Shown: positions 1-11,500, numbered from the stretch's first letter. The stretch is 64,000 bases of DNA from Ottelia alismoides (GCA_037367405.1 JAZKJV010006949.1:205769-269768); one strand, 5' to 3'. The notes: generated from the sequence alone by a model not told the origin. Translations and numbers: made by a program.

Positions 1-2345
1 GCGGAGGCTGGTGGTGCGCTGGGCGGCGACCGGCGTCGACGCGCGGTGCGGCGGCACCGCTAGGTTGGTGGCACGATCGCGCGGATGGGGCGGAGGGCAG
101 GCGCGGGCGGCACGCCACCTGCGCGCAGCCGCGGCCTGGAGAAGCGCCGCTCACGCACCACGCGCGGTGGCGCGTTGCTGGAGGAGCGACGCGGTCGGGC
201 GGCAAGGGCTCTGGAGGTGGCGGAGAAGGAGGCGCGGGCGGCGCGCCACCTGCGCGCAGCCGCGGCTGGGCGGAAAGGAGCGGGTGGCGTGGCTGAGGCG
301 GTATGGCTTCGGCGGGCGCCGCGCTGGCGCACGGGGCAGCAGCGGAGGCGCGCGCGGAGGAGCTACGCGCGGAGCGGAGGGCGGCCACGGAGCTCAGGCG
401 GAGGAGGGCCGCACGCGCGGCGCCGAGCGCGGTACGGGGCGGAGGACTGTGGAGTGGACGGAAGGTGACGAGGGCCGCTGGGCTCGGCGGGGCGGTTGCC
501 TCGTGAGGAGGCGGCGGCGCCGGAGGAGGAGGTGGCGCGGTGGCGCCGCCGGCTCTGGTGATGGTGGAGGCAGCGGGGGTGACGACCCGTTGCTGTTGCT
601 TTGTTTTTTTTTATTATTATTTTTTTGTTTTCTTTTAACTGCAAGGAAAAAGTTAGTAAAAAAATTCTTTTTTTTATATATTTTCCTTCTACTATACACA
701 GAGATAGTAAGCAAAAAAAATTTTTTTTATATTTTTCTTGTCCTGCAAAACAAAATGTTAGAGATGATAGAGATACAAAATTTTTTTTTATTATTTTGCC
801 CTGCAAAACAACGGTTAGTGAATAAAAGATAACCAAAAAAATTTTTTTTATTTTGATTCTCCTGCAAAAACGAGGGTTAGAGACAAACAACCAAAAAGAT
901 AATTTTTTTTATTCTTTTTATTTATGCACAAATGGAATATGTGAGATGATCGGATCGTGTCGTAATGAGAGATAGATCCGTGACTTCGGTCACCGTGCGT
1001 GATCGAAGGTGGAAGATTGCGTGAGATAGAAATAGAAGATGGAGGGATCGAGGCATGAGATGAGAGATCGGTGTCGGGCGAAAAATGTGAAATTGATTTT
1101 TTTTAATCTAAAAATTACTCTCTACTCCTACGCTAAGATCTAAACCTACGATTACCTAGGGAAAAAGACAGAGAATAAAATTGGGATCTCACCTTGAGAT
1201 TGGAAATGCTATTGTGGCCTCGACGACGACCGAACGCTGTCACCGGATGGCTCGGAGGCTAAGCACCCTTCTTCGACGAGTGGCTTCTCGGAGGTCGGGC
1301 TCCTCTCTCCAAAAATTGATGAAGTATGAATGAGGGAGGAGGAGCCCATTAAAAAGAGAAGAAAATCAAAAATGGAAGATATTCACAAATGAGGAAAGTG
1401 TTTATTGGTGAATTAAATAAAATAATTGAATAAATAAAATAAATAATTAATTAAAAATGAATTTCGTAATTAATTAAAATAAATAAATTAAATAATTCCC
1501 AAAAATCAATTAACCACCTTAATGGTGGCTATTTAAGGCACAAAATCAAATATTTACATAAAAGGTAAGTTATCAAATCAAATGAATTCAAATAAATCAA
1601 ATAAATTAAATAATTACATATGATTTTCGTAATTAAATAAATTAAATTAATTAATGTGAGACAATTAATTTTTTTGGTAATTTTTATTTAGGGAAATTAA
1701 TTGTATACATATATTATACACATATAATACAATATACATAGGTACAAATAAGGAAATAATTTTTATAAAAGATTTTTTTAATTTTTATTTTTTTTTTAAT
1801 TTTGTTTTTTTAATGAAAACAATATTTACAATAAACATTATGTATAAAAATAAATATAAATAAATATGTTCATCAAATATATAGGAAAACTGCACAAAAC
1901 ACCCCAGAAAATCGACTTTTTAACCGTAACTCCAAAAATAATGAAACCACAGCCATTTGAAAGATAATTTAATTTATAGTATGATGGAAGTGAGTTTGGT
2001 TCAATTTGAGATTGTGTGGAGTCGGAATTGATGTTTCAATTATCACTTTGTGGCTTTTTCTGGGTGTAATTATTTGCAATATATACAATATTTTATTTTG
2101 TAAATATTTTTATTATTTACAATACAATTTTATTTACAACTTTTATTTACGAAAATAATTAGTTTGAGGTCACATTATGTACAGATAAAATAATATAAGT
2201 TTTGTATAAATATACATGAAAAATATTTACAAGATATTTTTGATTTTTCTGACAAACGACCCTATCTCCCCCTACTTTATTCCTGGTCGATCAGGTCAAG
2301 TCTTGACCTTCTCTCGGGGTTTGGGTCAGTCTGTATTTATTGCAT
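1..2345 (+). repeat. Family-L long LTR-like repeat, copy A (cut by window start)
   Basis: This copy follows the order of family L: a very GC-rich part (1-600), a T/A-tract part (600-930), a mixed part (950-1340), an AT-rich part (1340-1900), a short conserved block near 1920-1990 reading taactccaaaaataatgaa, and an end block at 2265-2283 reading tctccccctactttattcc. The same two blocks, 330 bp apart, recur at 51662 and 51990 and in reverse complement near 40375/40034 and 44130/43792. Open frames in the GC-rich part are low-complexity (Arg/Ala/Gly) and are probably not genes. The gypsy gag after copy D suggests this is an LTR of a large Ty3/gypsy (Athila/Tat-like) element; that assignment is inference. 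Confidence 0.55.
637..925 (+). repeat. Imperfect 58-61-bp tandem repeat with T tracts
   Basis: Units begin with cctgcaaaac-like blocks at 741, 799 and 860, with a weaker first unit near 637. Each runs through a gttag block into an A-run followed by a long T-run. The spacing is 58 and 61 bp. It lies inside repeat copy A and is non-coding. Confidence 0.55.
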
Positions 2346-4559
2346 AACTACATCCTTTATTTTTCTTTTCTTTTTCTTTTCTTCTTTATTCTTTTATTTA
2401 TGTACAAAAAGTGTTAAAAATGCAATTTTAACAAATGCATGCAAAATGGTAAAATTATGAAATTAATGGGTATTTACATGTGTTTGACTAAGAAAATGAA
2501 GCTAAAATAAAAGAATAAAGGTGATGAATCGTGGATTCATCAGCATGAATTAATAAAAAAGAGTGAAGTTAGGTGAAAATATGCAGATGAACATGGATGT
2601 GTAAATGAATGCTAATTTATGAAAATTAATCACAAGTGCATGAAAGTTAATTTTATGATATTATCAGATGAATGATCCTAAATTCTCGTGATGAATATCT
2701 ATTTTCAGTTTAGCGATGAATCACATATTCATAAGTCCCATACATATGAAACAGATATAGTATCCGAGCACCATTGTCTAGGGAGGAGAACCGCATCGCA
2801 CTTGAAGATCTGAGCACACTAGTAGCAAATTGAAGCCGACATCCGCCCTTTGGTCCACTTGGAGCATTATTCACGGCATCAAGATCCACGTGAACTATAT
2901 GAACAACAAGCAATGAGTCACATCAGCATTCGAAGATTGACCGGATCCTCTAGCATGATCTCGTTCGATCGTAACATTATTGACTCCACTAACCACCAAT
3001 TGAGAAGACATCATCGTCATCAACAACGAGTTGAAGCACTTGGAGATTTGATTCCAATGAACAAACTCCAATCTAGGAGATCGAGGAAGAAACAAGGAAG
3101 AACATTAGTTCTGCAGTAGATGCTATAACAACTGTCCGATCGCTTGAGACTGCTTATCAACAACTCACGTGCCCCTCACGTGCACGCCTAAAAAGATTTG
3201 GTGATTTTGCAGCTTTCCTCCTATTACCTTCTCGATTTGCATTTAAGCTCCCAATGGATGTGATAATGCAATGAAATAATCGTTGAGAAATTGTGATCAT
3301 TGTATTTGCTAATTTGTCCATCTGAGTTATTGCCCCAAGGAATACCGTGCATGTATTTCAGACATTTTGCACTTTTAGCCATGCATTTATATCTTGTTTA
3401 AATTTGATCTGAAAATTTCGAAAATTTGCACTTAGGTCCCTCTATTGTTGGATTTCACCTTCCTTGATTAATTGCTTGGATTAATTAGTTTGTATGCTCT
3501 AAAAATTCATAAAAATTAGGATAGTTTCCTTATTAGTTGTTTTAACTTTCAGAACTATTGTTTTAAAAAATTTCTTTGATTTGCTATTATTAAAAATATA
3601 AAAAATCTTTAAATTCACTATTTGATAATTAAAAATTCGTAAAAATTTAAAAATTGTTAGAAAAATTCTAAAAATTATTGTCGGTGTATTTTACTGTCTT
3701 TTATCATATATTCAAAAATTAATTAAAAATAAGAAACGCTAAAAAGTTCAAATACACAGAAAACTTATAAAACTATATAAGGTCATAGAAAAATTACAAA
3801 ATTACAACTTTTGTACTATTAAAAAGTTAAATAAAATTTCTTTTATATAAATTAACTTCCATATTTATTTTATCCATCTTCTTATTTAATAACACAAAAA
3901 TAATAGCGTGTTTTTACTTTAAAACTAGTTTTCATTCTAAAATTAGTAGAAAATCCATAAAAATATTAAAATATCTTAAAAATCAACATAAATAATAAAA
4001 ATCATTAAAACACTAATATATTTCATTTCTTCATTTTTAAGCATTTTTGACATATTTTAAAAATAAAAATTCCTCCTTTTCATTTAGTCTTTAAGTTGAC
4101 TTTTGAAACTTAAAAAGACTTAAAATTTGCAAAATTAAAATCAACTAAAAATAAAAAATCTGAAATTATAAAATTACAAAACATTTTAAAATTAGTTTAA
4201 AATTAAAATTCATTAAAATACATAAAATCGTCAAATCCATTAAAAACAAACTAAAAATTAGAAAAAGAACTTAAAAATATTTATCAATTTCTATAATTAA
4301 TAACCCTAATTTTTAACAATTGCCTCCTTGTGTTTACCCTTATGAGCTATACAATGTTAATAATTAACATTACATTTTTCTCTTTCGAATAAATAAATTT
4401 TTTGTTTGATTCAGAATTTTTGGGATGCAACGACACTATTCACCTTATATTATTTTCTTAATTTAAAGACTTGATAAATTTCTGCTCATCAATCAACAAC
4501 ATCTATGAGAGTCAATTCCCTGTCGGGTATCCTTCTTTTGTCTTACAAACTAAAAGTGT
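2346..4559. other. AT-rich spacer, no gene recognised
   Basis: Most of this stretch is A/T-rich, with phrases such as cataaaaattag also seen in family-L units. 2710-3120 is less AT-rich and holds an open frame of about 89 codons on + (from 2850), rich in His, Arg and Ser. It matches no family I know and is probably the remains of a transposon interior. Confidence 0.4.
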
Positions 4560-4860
4560 TGGATTGTTGGAATGCATATTTTCCTTGAATAAATAGATTT
4601 TGGAGAATGGAATGTCTCCGAGATCAAGTACACTTGACCAGCTTTTGAGAAAGGAAAAGCTTCAGCCAATGCAGACAAGAAGTATGCAACACAACTCCAA
4701 TGCTATGAATGCAATCTTTTGTGCTATCACAAAAGAAGAATTCAGTTGTCCCATTATGCAAGACAACATATGAAATTTGGAACGTACTCAAGGTCATCTA
4801 GCTAACTCCTTAATTGGTATACACAAAAAAATCCAAGTAAAATTTTTAAACTTCAAATTC
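4560..4860 (+). pseudogene. Copia gag (UBN2-type) fragment
   Basis: A short stretch reads on + as NAMNAIFCAITKEEF and then, after a frame change, TTYEIWNVLKVI. This is the pattern of the UBN2 / gag-polypeptide domain of Ty1/copia elements (ALxAIxxxEFxxI ... AKEIWxxLxxxHEG). It has frameshifts and stops and no attached pol region. A related minus-strand fragment lies near 13225-13735. This is a dead scrap. Confidence 0.6.
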
Positions 4861-5879
4861 AGAAAAATATAACAAAACTCTTGTTGATATATTCGTAGCT
4901 TCTGGCCTCCTTGAGATCTACACTTTTATGAACGTAACACGCTGAGAATTTTATGAATTTAAAAGCTGACTAATATTTTCTAAATTTAAAACTATTTGTA
5001 AGAACTAATTCTTAAAATAAATTCGAGAAACCACAGCATCATCGTTAAAACAGTTGCGCGAATGTAGTGACTAACACATTTATGTGGTCAAAATACAAGT
5101 GATGGGGATGAGTGTTAACGAAATCATATCTATTGATTAATTTTCATGTGTTAGTTATCCTGCAAAAGTAATGAAAAGTCACATGTTAATATTTTGTTAC
5201 AGAAACAAACCAAACATTAAGATATATTTATTTATAATATAAAAGAAATATAATAAAATAGAGAAAGCATAAGGGTGAAAAAATCTCCATTTTCGTCATG
5301 TTTTATCATTTCGAGGAGATCAATGAGAAAATAGGTAAAAAAGTTTTCTTCCACAAAAAAATAAAAATGAATAAAGAAACTTCCAACCTTAGTTAGATTC
5401 CTCTGGTTAGTATGGTTACTGGGTTGGGTTGGGTTGGGTTGTAATAAACTTCATTGAATAATAAATATTTGGATGGTCAAGAGAGTTGAAGGCGACTAGA
5501 ATGAGAAATGTGATGTGATGCCACATTAGTTATATGATGGAATTTCCAATCCAAGATTAGAGGGAATATATCAAATTAGCTCGAAGTAACCTGACAACCA
5601 AAAATTTGAGAACAATGTTACCTCCAATAGACAAGGACAATAGATAAGGACAAGCCTGGTCACCTTTCATTTTTGAAATGGCATTTCGGTTTATATCATT
5701 TTTAGTTACAATGTAAATCTGTTCCACAAATATCTAATATAAAATTTAGTGATCATGTCAAAACGTCTCAAATACCTCTCCATATAAGTCAATTCTATTC
5801 CTATATATATACGAAATTAATCAAAATACAAAATTACCAATTACTATCATTTTTCGATCATTTGATAATATAAAAAACA
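4861..5879. other. AT-rich spacer
   Basis: No gene or clear element is seen. A short pentamer run of gggtt lies at about 5421-5441. Confidence 0.4.
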
Positions 5880-6120
5880 TCAGGTGTGTTTGGTTCGTGG
5901 GATATCTGGGGGAGGATAATCCGGTTTTGTATTTGTGTGTTTGATTGGTGGGTTAAGGGTTGGGTGTGTTTGTGTGATGTGATTGTATTGAAATTTGAAA
6001 AAGTGGGTAATTATTATGATATGATTGTATTGGAATTTGAAAAAATGTGTAGTTGTTGTAAAATGATTGTATCGAAGTTTGAAATAATGAGTCGAAGTTG
6101 AGTATTTTATAATTTTTAGA
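5880..6120 (+). repeat. MITE-like sequence with a 42-bp minisatellite
   Basis: It begins with a gtgtttggttcgtggg-like end, as is common in plant MITEs. It holds three tandem units of about 42 bp at roughly 5976, 6018 and 6060, each with an atgattgtat block and a gaaatttgaaaaa-like block. The open frames on both strands (71 and 125 codons) come from the repeat and are not called as genes. Confidence 0.45.
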
Positions 6121-6630
6121 TGATATGATGGTATAATATATATTTTTTTATTAAAAGATAATAGGTCCACAAGTGAATTAGGGATATGGATTTTGGAGGC
6201 AATCCACCCAAAGTAGGGGTAACCCCCAACCGAATCCACCCTTGTTACAACCTGCACGAGGTCTCAAAGAATGGATGTGAAGATCCCGTCTACTAGAGAA
6301 TGGAAAAAAAGGAGATCCCGTTTTTAGAAAGAAAATCCCATCTCCCATCTCAGGAAGAAAATTAATGTGACAAGAAAGATCCATTTTTCATATCGAAAGA
6401 TCCCATCCTCTCTGAAGCAGCAAGTGAGCAGTTTCTACAGGATGTACTCGACCCTATAGACAGTTAAATCAAGATTGTTTATGCGCTTATTTGCATCTTA
6501 ATTTGTATTATTTGATTCCTTCTAGTACTGCTTAAAATCTTTGTGTGATTTAGCTATGTCGTTGCAGCAAAAAATTGGCAATCCCAAAGCCTATCCAAGC
6601 TAAACAAAAAATCCAAAACAGAGATCATAT
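6121..6630. other. Spacer upstream of the NAC gene
   Basis: No gene or repeat family is recognised here. Confidence 0.35.
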
Positions 6631-7360
6631 GAAACAGAGTTGTCATCTCCATTGGTCCATTCCATGATTAACCCTTCTTCCACAGTGAACAAACAGAGCT
6701 CGAAACAGGAAACACAGATAACACAGCAGCCTTTCTCCTCAGGAAGATCGATCGTAATCGTATCATACCATAAACCCAAACCTCATCTCCTCTTCCCTGA
6801 CACAGAAACATACCTGCACAACACTCTCCCACGCCCGCACGCTCCTGAGCACACCACCAACCCCCATTGCTCTCATGAGGCCTACTGCATCACCTGCAAG
6901 AGATTACAGAAGCTCAGAGATGAAGAGATGGAGAGAAACGACCTCTTCATCTTTCACCTCCTTCTGCTCTCACGTCCTGACACACCGATCCATCGAATCC
7001 GTAACATTACTATAAAAAGCCCACTGTCCCTTTTGTCCTCACCCTTTTCTTCTTCTTCCACATAGGAGAGGTTGAGGTTGAGGTTTCTGTTGTTTTCCAC
7101 CTTTCACTCTCGCATTTACCCCCGTTCTACACTTTGTCCGGCCTCTACTGTTGCAGGGAACTGTAGCTTTGCTTCTCTGCCATCGGAGAGGTGCAGCACT
7201 GTTCTAGGGGTTACCCACAAGCCAAGTCTTGGACTCGTGAGGGTGGAACCAAGTTGGGTTTCTTCTGGCGGGTCAAAAAGCTATCTTGGTTCTGTTTGGG
7301 TGCATTGGAAGCGTCGTCCCGCTCTCTTCTGAGAGCAGAGGGAGAGAGTGGCTGTGGAGT
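6631..7360 (+). promoter_or_regulatory. Promoter and 5' leader of the NAC gene
   Basis: A TATA box, tataaaaagc, lies at 7011-7020, about 340 bp before the NAC start codon. This implies a 5' leader of roughly 310 nt starting near 7045. The leader is rich in CT and TTC runs and has short upstream frames, for example one from about 7072. A frame of 141 codons at 6640-7065 crosses the TATA box and is judged non-coding. The transcript start is inferred, not seen. Confidence 0.5.
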
Positions 7361-7544
7361 ATGGAGGTCTACGGGCAGAAGTTGGGGAGCTGTCAAGGAC
7401 AGCTTCCACCTGGATTCCGGTTCCACCCTACCGACGAGGAGCTCATCACTTACTACCTTCTGAGGAAGGTCTTTGATGGAGGCTTCACGAGCAGAGCCAT
7501 TGCCGAGATCGATCTTAACAAGTGCGAGCCATGGGAACTTCCTG
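7361..7544 (+). CDS. NAC gene exon 1
   Basis: The start ATG at 7361 opens [14 protein letters not shown], followed directly by the [14 protein letters not shown] motif. No upstream in-frame Met gives a plausible NAC N-terminus. The exon ends after the first base of a Glu codon, at donor gtactg (7545). Confidence 0.9.
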
Positions 7545-10264
7545 GTACTGTTTTTGTTCTTGGCATTAAAATTACAGGAACTTAATTGCTTTATCTTTCA
7601 AAGTATAGATTTTTGGGATGATTTCGAGATGAATGGTTGTGATAAAAGTTGTACTTGAGATGGATATAATTGATTTGAGTCTCGTTATGGTTGAAATGCT
7701 CAGGTGGATAGCTTTGATTTGCACGAAATCCACCGTTTAAAGGTTAATGATTACGCTACTCAAGTCTTCTAAAAGTAGTGGTCGTTGTTTAACACAAACA
7801 GAGAAGGCGAAGATGGGTGAGAAGGAGTGGTACTTCTTCAGCCTGAGGGACCGGAAGTACCCGACGGGGCTCCGGACGAACAGAGCAACCGAGTCCGGTT
7901 ACTGGAAGGCGACGGGGAAGGACAGGGAGATCTTTAGCACGAAGACGTACTCGCTGGTTGGGATGAAGAAGACGCTGGTGTTCTACAGGGGGAGAGCTCC
8001 CAAGGGCGAGAAGAGCAACTGGATCATGCACGAGTACCGCCTGGAAGGGAAGTTCGCCTATCACCTCTTTTCCAGTTCCAGTCCTCCCTCCAAGGTCATC
8101 TCATATCATCATTAATTAATCCTTTGAATCTTTTATTAGCATTTTAACAAATATCTTCACCTTTCTATATTAGACTGTGGGGGTGATTCTACAATATTTC
8201 TTTAAAAACTATATTAGTCCAAACGCATACTACAATGTTCTCGTCTCTCCCTACGAGTTTTTTCCCATCGGTCGGCGAACGATTCGCCGATCGGCATACC
8301 GTTTACTGATCATACAGTAAAAATAATATATAATATTATTCCGGAATAACTTTTTAATTTTATATTATAAAAATAATATATAAAAATATTTGGAATTGCC
8401 AATCGGCAAACCATTTGCTGACTAGCAATTCCAAATATTTTTATATATTATTTTTTATAATATAAAATAGAAAAGTATTCCAGAATAGCATTGATCGACA
8501 AACGGTTCGTCGATCGGCGAACCGTTCGCCGAATCATGTCCTGATCGGGAAAATTTTTTCTGCGATGCCCTGACTGGGAAATACGGACAGGGAGAATGCC
8601 ATGTCCGGGAAAAAACTCTCTTGCTGCACCTTTTGACTTTGATTGATGTTCTTACTTCCCGCCAGTGATGTAATACAGGGAAATTTTCAGGACAGCAGTG
8701 TTCCCATCAATGTTCTAAAAATCGGATATCAAATTGGGCAAGTATCGGTTTTTAGTTTTATGATCGGATCTATGAGACTGATCGGTCGAACCGATGATGA
8801 TGTCAGCAGTTTATAAAAACTGAAAAAGCCCGAACCGTGTACTGTTGGTTTGGTTCGTATGGTTTAACCCGGTCGAACCAAGCTAGATCGGTAGTATCAT
8901 ACAAATAAATAGGAAAAATGCTAGCTCATATCTTTAAAGGATCTATATACTCGTGCCTTCCTAGTTTTTCAGTAACACTTATACTCCTTTTTTTGCAATT
9001 GTGCACCCCTCTGTATTTTTACAAAATGGATAGTAGTGACATTTTATTAGCATAAGTATCCTATATTATACCAACATATGAACAATATTGTGATTTTTTT
9101 TAAAAAAATATTGGAGCACAAGAGACATTGCTAAATGTCAGGGGTATAAATGTTATTAGAAAAGCTCAAAAGTGCATAATAAAAATATTTTGTAAAATTC
9201 ACGTGTGTGATGCATAAAATTAACACTTTTAGAACTATTTAAACTTTAGTTAATAATAAGTGTTTTTGAGTTATTACTTCTCATAGTATAACTATGATAT
9301 ATTCTTCATGTGTTGTTGTTTGAAATAGACAAACACACTAATATGTGAGATGTGAGGTCATTCTTATATGGCAGGACCTGAGAGGTGATAATGGGTCATT
9401 GACGCATGTGGAAGGAGAAGAGCAAAAGGAGTACTATATTATATATTAGAATGAGACTAGATTATGAATAATTTTTGAAAGTTTACATTTTATTAAATTA
9501 TCAAATTTTATTTTTTGTCAAAAATAGATGGTTGAACCGGTGGTTTGATTCAATTGGTTCAACCGGATTTAAGCGGTCCAACTGGATTTTGACTGATTTT
9601 TAGTTTCTGAATAAAAATCGGGTGATTAGACCGTTTTTCTTCTATTTCTGGGTTTAACCGGTTGAACCGATCGATTGCATTGTGTTTTTAAAACCTTATT
9701 CCCATTGTTTTTTTTTTCTATTTACTTTTGAAATGAAACGATAGCGCTGTAAATTATAATTGTAAACTCGTGTTAAGCTATTCTTTCAGCGCAGGTTTTC
9801 ACGATCAGTATGATTTCATGCAGGATGAGTGGGTGATCTGCCGAGTCTTCATGAAATCCCACTGCACCGCCCTCGGCAAGAAGCACGGCCGCCATGCAAC
9901 GCCTTTGCAAGGCCTCGGGTCGTCGTCCTCCTCCGCTCATGTCTCCTCCTTGCGGTCGGCCGTGGAGGGAGACGGCTGCTCCTACGAGGCCGTCACAAGG
10001 GATCACGTGCCCTGCTTCTCCACAGTCCTTGACGCCGGCAATGGCGACTTCAACGTCGACAATATTTTTACGTCTCCGATGGTACCACCGATTGTCCATG
10101 GTCACGACTTCCCCTTGATCTTCCCATCGCTGGCTCCGGCAATGCCGACGGAAGTCGTGCAGGCAGCGGAGCAGTGCGGTGGTGGTCAGAGCTGGTACGG
10201 GATGGGCTCTGGCCAGCGACTGCATGTTGGTGCAATGGAGCTAGATTGGGCGTGCCCTCGATGA
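7361..10264 (+). CDS. NAC-domain transcription factor, NAM/CUC type (three exons)
   Basis: Joined exons 7361-7544, 7802-8094 and 9824-10264 give 305 codons. NAC proteins are plant-specific, nuclear, DNA-binding factors. The NAC domain fills residues 15-170: [14 protein letters not shown] (15-28), [12 protein letters not shown] (50-61), [15 protein letters not shown] (70-84), [12 protein letters not shown] (94-105), [16 protein letters not shown] (115-130), WIMHEYRL (135-142) and DEWVICRVF (160-168). Both introns sit where NAC genes usually have them: one splits the Glu codon after WELP, one lies in phase 0 before DEW. The domain reads closest to CUC2/CUC3/NAM proteins, which set organ boundaries. 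The miR164 site in exon 3 argues for a NAM/CUC1/CUC2-like rather than a CUC3-like gene. The C-terminal region of about 135 residues is less conserved, as is usual for the activation domain. The exact orthologue is not certain, so no symbol is given. Confidence 0.93.
7802..8094 (+). CDS. NAC gene exon 2
   Basis: The acceptor aacacaaacag ends at 7801. The exon encodes [13 protein letters not shown] through [11 protein letters not shown] and the linker FSSSSPPSK. It holds the conserved [15 protein letters not shown] and GRAPKG blocks. The donor is gtcatc at 8095; reading on into the intron meets a stop soon after. Confidence 0.92.
8235..8625. mobile_element. Foldback (MITE-like) element in NAC intron 2
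   Basis: Two arms, about 8255-8395 and 8420-8560, are near-perfect inverted copies around a short centre. They carry paired blocks such as ggaattgcc/ggcaattcc-like ends, ataatatataaaaatattt, and gaacggttcgccgat-type GC blocks. Outer agttttttccc and gggaaaaaact blocks at both sides also pair. No reading frame is seen. Exact ends and target duplication were not resolved. Confidence 0.6.
8709..9698. mobile_element. Non-autonomous hAT-like element in NAC intron 2
   Basis: The ends aatgttctaaaaa (left) and tttttaaaacctta (right) are imperfect inverted repeats. They are followed inward by ggtcgaaccgat- and ggttgaaccgatc-type blocks. The flanks ttcccatc (8701-8708) and ttcccatt (9699-9706) agree in 7 of 8 bases, as expected for an 8-bp hAT target duplication. 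The interior is AT-rich and non-coding. Confidence 0.5.
9824..10264 (+). CDS. NAC gene exon 3 (end of NAC domain and C-terminal region)
   Basis: The exon starts at GATGAGTGG (DEW) after acceptor catgcag (9817-9823). The first 11 codons finish the NAC domain; the remainder is the Ser/Gly-rich C-terminal region, ending ...ELDWACPR and TGA at 10262-10264. The codons for HVPCFST overlap the miR164 site. Confidence 0.9.
   Translation, partial: DEWVICRVFMKSHCTALGKKHGRHATPLQGLGSSSSSAHVSSLRSAVEGDGCSYEAVTRDHVPCFSTVLDAGNGDFNVDNIFTSPMVPPIVHGHDFPLIFPSLAPAMPTEVVQAAEQCGGGQSWYGMGSGQRLHVGAMELDWACPR
10002..10022 (+). promoter_or_regulatory. miR164 target site
   Basis: The 21 bases ending in cacgtgccctgcttctcca match the well-known complement of miR164 at all but the second and third positions from the left, or the first two by another alignment (19 of 21). 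They encode the HVPCFS peptide found at the same place in other miR164-regulated NAC genes. Cleavage would be expected between the bases facing miRNA positions 10 and 11. The match is seen; regulation is inferred from the family. Confidence 0.88.
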
Positions 10265-10479
10265 TCTGCCTGCAATTAATTTTAGGGTTCTTTCTGAAAT
10301 ATATGCATGCACGCGTGTTGGGAAAACAATGTTGTTGTTGATGGAGAGGCAGCTCTATATTATTTTGTAGCATTTATTTACGTTTAAACCATATGCTATA
10401 ATGGAGCAAATAGCTAGATTGTGCTTGGAGCCATGTAGGTTTTAATCTCCATTGCGTACAACTTCTATGATACGTGGAA

Positions 10480-10784
10480 GGGTAAATTACAATTTGGATC
10501 CTTATCTATGGGTTTGATCTCAGAATGGGTCCCGATTTTTAAATTGTAGCTATTCGGGTCCTAAGGCCATTGATGTAAGGAACTTTTTGGGACTAATGAC
10601 GAGTATGCTCTTGTTTAAAAGTTGGAACTCAACCTCCATTCTCTTCCCAACATGGGCATATTCGTCATGAACCCCAAAACTTCCATTTCTTAAATGGTCC
10701 TGGGACCCGAATCGTTACAATTTAAAGATCGGGACCTATTCTGAGATCTGACCCATAGATGGGGACTCAGATTGTAATTTACCC
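10480..10784. mobile_element. 305-bp palindromic MITE, MULE-like
   Basis: The ends are gggtaaattacaat and its complement, with inverted pairing extending more than 90 bp on each side (for example atctatgggt, gatctcagaat, cgggtcc). The flanks tacgtggaa (10471-10479) and taagtggaa (10785-10793) form a 9-bp target duplication with one mismatch, typical of Mutator-like insertions. It sits about 215 bp after the NAC stop codon, so it may lie within or just past the 3' UTR. Confidence 0.75.
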
Positions 10785-10989
10785 TAAGTGGAATGATGCT
10801 TGCAATCTTTTTTATTGCTGTTTTTTTACTTCTTTTATCCACATGCAATCTCCTTTTTGTGACTTCATAAACTTATATGAGTATTTCCATGTTGATTAAA
10901 TTGTTTTGTTCACTCGTTCCTCTTCCTTGCATGCAGGCCTAATCAACCTTGACGAAGTATTTAACATATTTTCTCAATTTTATTTTTTT

Positions 10990-11500
10990 AATCAAAAAAG
11001 GGAGAAACACGTATAGGTGTCCGCCACAAATATTAATAAAAGATCTGAACAACTCAAGGAGAGTTCGAGCAAGAGGGGTTATATTTTTTACATAGAAACT
11101 CTCAACACGAAAAATTACACCATTTCTAGCAAGCTAAAGAGCCCATAAACCCGTGATTGGCACCAATCTCTTTGCATTTGGACGGAATCGAGAGTTGAGG
11201 AGAGATTCCCAGAATGTCGTTATGTTGCTACGGTGAACCCAACCCACATCCAACATCCGTCAGAACTCTTTCGCATTTTCATCATCTAAAAACAGGTGCT
11301 CTGCGGATTCCAATACTGAACTACATAGAATACAAGAGTTATTCTCACAACGCGCAAGATACGGGCACGCATTTCCCTCGTGAGCAGTCGTCCATGCCTT
11401 AGAAGTCACATGAACACTTTAATATGCACTGGAACCCTCAGCTTCCATATCATCCTGCAGTCCCTAATAAGATCCTTTTGAAGTGGTTCTGCTCCTTTGA
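10990..11500 (-). pseudogene. LINE reverse-transcriptase zinc-binding (zf-RVT) fragment
   Basis: On - it reads RMIWKLRVPVHIKVFM, then RHGRLLTREMRARI, CENNSCILCSSV and AEHLFLDD, then LWALxLARNGVIF. This is the order of the zf-RVT domain at the end of L1-type LINE ORF2 (IWKLKVPxKIKxFLW..LLTRxxLxRR..CxxCxxxxExxxHLFxxC). Several stops and frame changes break it. No RT domain is attached. Confidence 0.65.

Noticed and set aside
11..832. 273-codon open frame on + and several overlapping frames on both strands
   Set aside because: They encode low-complexity Arg/Ala/Gly chains in GC-rich DNA, then Phe/Leu/Lys from T tracts. They lie in a repeat with relatives elsewhere in the window.
6640..7065. 141-codon open frame before the NAC gene
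   Set aside because: It spans the NAC TATA box, has no known domain and is best read as promoter and leader.
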